Assembly: GCA_905250075.1 (NCBI GenBank)
Contig: CAJNOP010000212.1
Location: forward strand, 62,001-126,000
DNA: 64,000 nucleotides
Direction: 5' to 3'
Source of the DNA: Rotaria sp. Silwood1
Taxonomy: Eukaryota > Rotifera > Eurotatoria > Philodinida > Philodinidae
Below, piece by piece: positions 60,363 through 64,000 of this stretch. The notes under the pieces were generated by a model. The model ran no database searches, was not told the origin of the DNA, and saw only the letters and a list, made by a program, of their open reading frames with translations. The first letter of the stretch is position 1; every line of letters begins with the position of its first letter. Position numbers and translations under genes: made by a program.

Positions 60363-60788
60363 ATGGAAGCAAAATTAGCCGAATTTCGTAAGACACATGC
60401 TCAGAAACAGCCTTTAATCAATTGGCCTGAAATTAATTCTCGTTTTGCATCAATATTCTCATTTTTACGGAGAAAAACTTCTGAAAGAAAACCACAAGAA
60501 GAAATAGAACAAGAAGAATCCATAAGTAGTTGGCAAATAATTTTACTAAAGTTTTTCGTATGGTTAACATTATTTTTAATATTCATTCGTCTTGAATTTG
60601 GTGCTATTTATTTCATTATTTCTCTTCTTTATTTAATGTGGTCAAGTTTGGGTTCTCGTCGTCGACGTAATCAATTAAGTGCTTATTCTGTATTTAATCC
60701 TAATTTTGAAAAAATTCAAGGAACATTTTCAGCAGAAGATTATGATCGTCAATTAAGACGTGGTGGATCACCTTTTTTTTCATCATAA
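60363..60788 (+). CDS. SAYSD1: SAYSvFN domain-containing protein 1
   Basis: A single exon of 141 residues. The start MEAKLAEFRKTHAQ matches the N-terminal helix of the family. A hydrophobic region with two possible membrane spans (about 57-97) includes FIRLEFGAIYFIISLLYLMW. The name-giving motif QLSAYSVFNPNFEKIQGTFS follows at about 103-122, and the C-terminal DRQLRRGG completes the domain. In mammals SAYSD1 sits in the ER membrane and recognises UFMylated ribosomes stalled at translocons, helping to clear trapped nascent chains. The protein is somewhat shorter than the human one in the N-terminal linker. It is the first gene of a tightly packed plus-strand group: its stop is separated from the next start by 13 bases. 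Confidence 0.92.
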   Translation: MEAKLAEFRKTHAQKQPLINWPEINSRFASIFSFLRRKTSERKPQEEIEQEESISSWQIILLKFFVWLTLFLIFIRLEFGAIYFIISLLYLMWSSLGSRRRRNQLSAYSVFNPNFEKIQGTFSAEDYDRQLRRGGSPFFSS

Positions 60789-60801
60789 TTTTTTTTTTCA
60801 G
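60789..60801 (+). promoter_or_regulatory. Candidate spliced-leader acceptor before ADAT3
   Basis: The whole gap between the SAYSD1 stop and the ADAT3 ATG is a run of ten T followed by CAG. That is a perfect 3' splice site directly abutting the start codon. With no room for a promoter or 5' leader, trans-splicing of a spliced leader here is the simplest reading; bdelloid rotifers are known to trans-splice. Confidence 0.7.
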
Positions 60802-61774
60802 ATGATTTCTCCTGCGAAACGTTTATGTAGTTCATCATCGTCATCATTAATAAAACGTCAATGGCATCCGATCGTTGATGATGAGTATTTGCGTTTACCA
60901 AATTTACAATCAATGATTGTTGCTCGTGTTAAAGATCGTCGTTTAACATCAGATATTCTTCCATTAATAAATAGTATATATCCATGGCCGAATTCTTTAA
61001 AACATGTTAGAAGATTACATCAAAATGATAATCATTTAGATATTCTTCTTTATCCATCAACATACATATCAAAAATTGAAAAAAATCAATTTGAAAAATA
61101 TTTTGAGAATGAAACACGATTAATAAATATTCCAGAAAGTCCTTGTTTATTAAAATGGCAATATGATATATGTATCAGTCAACATTGGCCTAATCTGGCA
61201 TTTAGAGAAAATAAAATTCTTGAACAATCACAATTAAATAAAGATCTTACAGAACAAGATGAGCTTAGTCTTGATTTACTGCAGGTTTAAAACATTTTTA
61301 TCAAAGAAAAAGAAAAAAAAAAAAAAGAAATTTTCTTTTTAGAAAATTCAAGAAAATGATAAAGAATCTCATTATGCCATTATTGTTGATAATGAAAATA
61401 AAATTCCTCTTGTTGCTTCTCGTGATTATCGTCATGAACATCCGTTACAACATTCAACAATGGTTGCTATTGATTTACTTGCTACAAATTCAGTTTATTC
61501 AAGAGAAAATTTAATTGAAAAATTTATTGAAAAAAAAGAAAAAAAAGCTTATTTATTAAACGGTTGTTCGATTTATCTAACACATGAACCTTGTATCATG
61601 TGTGCTATGGCATTACTTCATTCGAGAATATCAACTGTTTATTATTTAAATAAAAATCCAAATGTTGGAGCACTTGGTTCCATATATAAACTACATACTT
61701 TAAAAAGGACAAATCATCGTTTTACTGTATATCATTTAGAACAAATAAATAGCGATGATCCTGTCAATACTTAA
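60802..61774 (+). CDS. ADAT3: tRNA adenosine deaminase subunit ADAT3
   Basis: Two exons (60802-61284 and 61343-61774) join in phase to 304 residues. ADAT3 partners ADAT2 to convert adenosine 34 to inosine in tRNA anticodons. The N-terminal half (with KDRRLTSDILPLINSIYPW) is the tRNA-binding region. The C-terminal half is the deaminase fold with QHSTMVAIDLLA (197-208) and HEPCIMCAMALLHSRI (242-257). Zinc ligands are H198, C245 and C248. The catalytic glutamate of the HxE motif is replaced by T200, as expected for the non-catalytic subunit (valine in many animals). GALGS and NHRFTVY close the domain. The start at 60802 was chosen because it follows a T-run/CAG site directly; an in-frame ATG at 60760 lies inside the SAYSD1 gene and would add an implausible FFHHNFFF stretch. 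Confidence 0.93.
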
Positions 61775-61775
61775 A

Positions 61776-61781
61776 AATAAA
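61776..61781 (+). terminator. Polyadenylation signal after ADAT3
   Basis: AATAAA two bases after the ADAT3 stop. Inside a polycistronic unit this would serve 3'-end formation of the ADAT3 message, coupled to trans-splicing of the next gene 60 bases downstream. Confidence 0.4.
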
Positions 61782-61830
61782 ATTGTGATTATTTTGTTAA
61801 TTAAATGATATGAATGAAAAAGTAAAAATA

Positions 61831-61839
61831 ATTTTTTAG
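61831..61839 (+). promoter_or_regulatory. Candidate spliced-leader acceptor before the sulfotransferase gene
   Basis: ATTTTTTAG lies six bases upstream of the start codon (61846). The gap between the genes is only 71 bases. It resembles the cis acceptors used in this region (T-rich followed by TAG). Confidence 0.6.
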
Positions 61840-61845
61840 ATAATA

Positions 61846-63526
61846 ATGCATTTTATTTTATGTTCTATTCGACATTCATCAAATATATTAAATCATCGTC
61901 GATTTTCTCTTACATCATCAAAACAAAATCTTTTTAAAAGTTTATTTGATCATTTTCAATATGCTCGTAAAGCAAAACAAGCTGCACAACGACGTGGAAT
62001 TGATTTATCAAATTTAACTCCTGAACAACAAATAAAATTCAAACCAATATTACGAATGAAAAGTGCATTTCGTGTTGTTAATATAACAATGGGTATAATG
62101 GCTGTTATAGCTACAACTGTTTGGTATAGACGTCGTCAAAAAGAATATCAAGTTGGAAAAGAAATTAATGATGAATTAAAACCAATTTGGATGGATTTAA
62201 AATATTTTAAACATAAAGGTGCTATGATTGGAAATTATTTATTACCTGAACAAATTGTTGGAAAATTAAAACAATTAAAATCATTTCAATTCAATCAATC
62301 TGATTGTATTTGTGCATCATTTCCTAAATCAGGAACAACTTTATTACAAGAAATTGTTTATTTAATTCAAACTAATTTTGATTATGAATCAGCAAAAAAA
62401 ATTGATATTACCGAAAGATATTCATTTCTTGAATGGCCAACTGTTGATCTTAAAAAATTATCATTAGATAAAACAAATAAATCAAGACTTTTTAAAACAC
62501 ATTTACCACCAGAATTTTTTAATGAAACTTTTAAAAAAGCTAAAGTAAAAGAAAAAAGAACCAATCGATTCGATATTATTTTCAATGTAAATAAAGAAAT
62601 TTGTCGTTTTTTCTTTTAGGTTATTTATATTTATCGAAATCCAAAAGATGTAACTGTTTCATTATTTCATTTTCTTCGTTCGATAAATATTGAACTAACT
62701 TATTCTGGTCCATGGAATCAATTTGTTCAATCTTTTCTTATTGATGAAAGTTAGATTCATCTTTTTTTTTATTTGATTCCAATTTATATTATAATTTTAG
62801 TTTATTATGCACCATGGTGGCGTCATGTTAATGATTATCATTCTCTTAATGATTCTATTTTTTTTGTTGCTTATGAAGATCTTCTTACTGTAGGTTTTTT
62901 TTCTAGATTTATATTCGAAATGATTTCTTTTTCTTTTGTTTATAGAATTTTCGACCAACTGTTCGTCGTTTAGCAGCTTATTTAGGAAAAGAAAAAGAAT
63001 TAACAGAAGAACAATTAGATAAACTTGAAAAATGGTGTTCATTTGATTCAATGAAACAAAATCCTAAAGTTAATTACAATTGGTTTCGTGATTGGGGTTT
63101 TGTTAATAAATCGTTTTCATTTTTACGAAAAGGTAAACTATTTTATATATTCGTCCATTACTCACAAATTTTAAGTGTTACTTTTTTATTTAAAAGAAAA
63201 AAGATATGTTTTCATATTTGATTAGTAACTATGAATGAAATCAAACTAATTTAATATGCCATATAATTTGATTATTTTACTATAGAATAAGAATATATTG
63301 ATATGTCGAAAGCAAATTTATTAAATAGTCATATTTTATTATTGTTTCAGGTAAAATAGGTGATTGGTTAAATCATTTTGATGTTGAACAATCTAAAAGC
63401 TATGATAAAATGGTATCAACTCGTCTATCGCCATCAATTCCTCCATTGAATTATGGAATATCTTCAGAAGATCAACAACGTCTTTATGATTATGATGCTA
63501 AAAAAAATTCTTCTCAATCTTCTTAG
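61846..63526 (+). CDS. Sulfotransferase with a mitochondrial/membrane-like N-terminal extension
   Basis: Five exons (61846-62544, 62620-62749, 62801-62889, 62946-63132, 63351-63526) join in phase to 426 residues. The C-terminal 300 residues are a PAPS-dependent sulfotransferase of the cytosolic SULT type: SFPKSGTTLLQEIVYLI (158-174, with K161 in the sulfate-donor loop), FKTHLPPEFF with the catalytic histidine H219, VIYIYRNPKDVTVSLFHF (234-251, with R239 and S247 for the 3'-phosphate), FVAYEDLL, and RKGKIGDW (367-374) for the adenosine end. Unlike ordinary SULTs, about 115 residues precede the domain. They include a basic, Ser/Arg-rich leader resembling a mitochondrial targeting signal, then LTPEQ and a membrane span (about 76-94) followed by a charged helix. 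That layout recalls small inner-membrane proteins such as COA3. The acceptor substrate is unknown. The gene is third in the clustered group, 71 bases after ADAT3 and 81 before MIOS. Confidence 0.9.
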
Positions 63527-63589
63527 ATAAATTATTTTCATCTTTTGTTTTGTTTTGTTTCAATCAAAGTATGGATTGATTTAGTTTGA

Positions 63590-63607
63590 ATTTTTTTGTT
63601 ATTTTAG
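63590..63607 (+). promoter_or_regulatory. Candidate spliced-leader acceptor before MIOS
   Basis: A T-rich tract ending in ATTTTAG directly touches the MIOS ATG at 63608, leaving no untranslated leader. Only 81 bases separate it from the stop of the preceding gene. Confidence 0.65.
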
Positions 63608-64000
63608 ATGCAAAAAACTGAAATTCATTGGTCACCAAATGATCGAAATCAATTAGCAGAAATAGGAGCTGAAATAATAATTCATACATTTGATCGACCA
63701 TTAAGTGGAGAAAGTGGAAAATGTGTTTCTGGAGGAACAAATAAAAAAACAACAAGTCTTAATTATCCATTACATGAAAAAAATAATATCAAAGTTATTT
63801 GATTTTCTCTCTCTTTTTTATTTTTTTTTTCTAAGTGTTAAAATAAATTTCTAGTGTTGTGCTTGGTGGCCATCACAAGAATATCCATATGTATTTGCTA
63901 TTGGACAGCCTAATGGACGGATTATATTTGAAAAGTCAGTTTATTATTAGATTAATCTTTTAATCATTTTTATTTTTAGTGTTAAAGATCGATCAGATCC
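63608..64000 (+). CDS. MIOS: MIOS, GATOR2 complex subunit (5' part only)
   Basis: Exons 63608-63793, 63855-63934 and 63980 onward (cut by the window end) join in phase. MIOS is a WD-repeat scaffold of GATOR2, which relays amino-acid sufficiency to TORC1 at the lysosome. Family features are the start TEIHWSPNDRNQLAEIGAE, equivalent to the ILWAPHHVDRFVV region of the human protein, and CCAWWPSQEYPYVFAIGQPN followed by GRIIFEN, equivalent to [20 protein letters not shown] with GRV. Both belong to the first propeller blade. The rest of the propeller and the C-terminal zinc region lie beyond the window. The assignment rests on about 96 residues. Confidence 0.8.

Noticed and set aside
60760..60801. 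Upstream in-frame ATG as the ADAT3 start
   Set aside because: It lies inside the SAYSD1 coding region and adds a histidine/phenylalanine run made by the T-rich splice tract; the ATG right after CAG fits far better.
1..64000. tRNA or rRNA genes
   Set aside because: I looked for GTTCGA-type T-loops with matching acceptor stems and for conserved rRNA stretches and recognised none; a covariance-model scan would be needed to exclude tRNAs fully.

Overview
The window looks like AT-rich nuclear DNA from a small invertebrate, most likely a bdelloid rotifer (Rotaria/Adineta type). Four things point that way. Conserved metazoan genes have many 45-60 base introns next to a few introns of 1-1.7 kb. Closely packed same-strand genes have splice-acceptor-like sites directly upstream of their start codons, as expected for spliced-leader trans-splicing. 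Two single-exon genes look foreign (a nitrate/nitrite porter and a bacterial-type FAD oxidoreductase). Traces of Penelope-like retroelements lie beside many small non-autonomous DNA transposons. The species assignment is inference.

Left part (1-16.6 kb), all genes on the minus strand: VPS54 (3' end outside the window), cyclin C (CCNC), a deltex-type ubiquitin ligase with an additional N-terminal RING, and an intronless NNP-family nitrate/nitrite transporter.

Middle (16.6-42 kb), gene-poor and rich in repeats: a piggyBac-like element bounded by TTAA (18.2-19.0 kb), a 33-bp inverted repeat pair (19.7/20.8 kb), an intronless short-chain dehydrogenase of the retinol/hydroxysteroid type (23-24 kb), a 1224-bp foldback element with 506-bp inverted arms and a 9-bp target duplication (28.9-30.2 kb), a heptamer satellite (31.9-32.4 kb), a small single-C2-domain gene (33.4-33.9 kb), a decayed Penelope-like reverse transcriptase (34.7-35.8 kb), a very GC-rich hAT-like MITE with an 8-bp target duplication (37.1-37.6 kb) and a decayed GIY-YIG end of another Penelope-like element (about 40 kb).

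Right part (42-64 kb): an SK-type calcium-activated potassium channel in five exons on the plus strand, an intronless FAD-dependent oxidoreductase on the minus strand, a Tc1/mariner-like palindromic MITE (51.4-52.2 kb), a two-exon single-pass membrane protein with a divergent PEBP-like domain, and an operon-like run on the plus strand: SAYSD1, ADAT3, an N-terminally extended sulfotransferase and MIOS (cut by the window end). In that run each downstream start codon lies 0-6 bases after a pyrimidine-rich AG, with gaps of only 13, 71 and 81 bases, which suggests a polycistronic unit resolved by trans-splicing. The four products serve unrelated processes (ER ribosome quality control, tRNA wobble deamination, sulfonation, nutrient signalling to TORC1), so the grouping is probably about co-expression and not a pathway.

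Exon boundaries were assigned by eye from GT-AG sites and by requiring codon phase to be kept throughout. No database search or RNA evidence was available.
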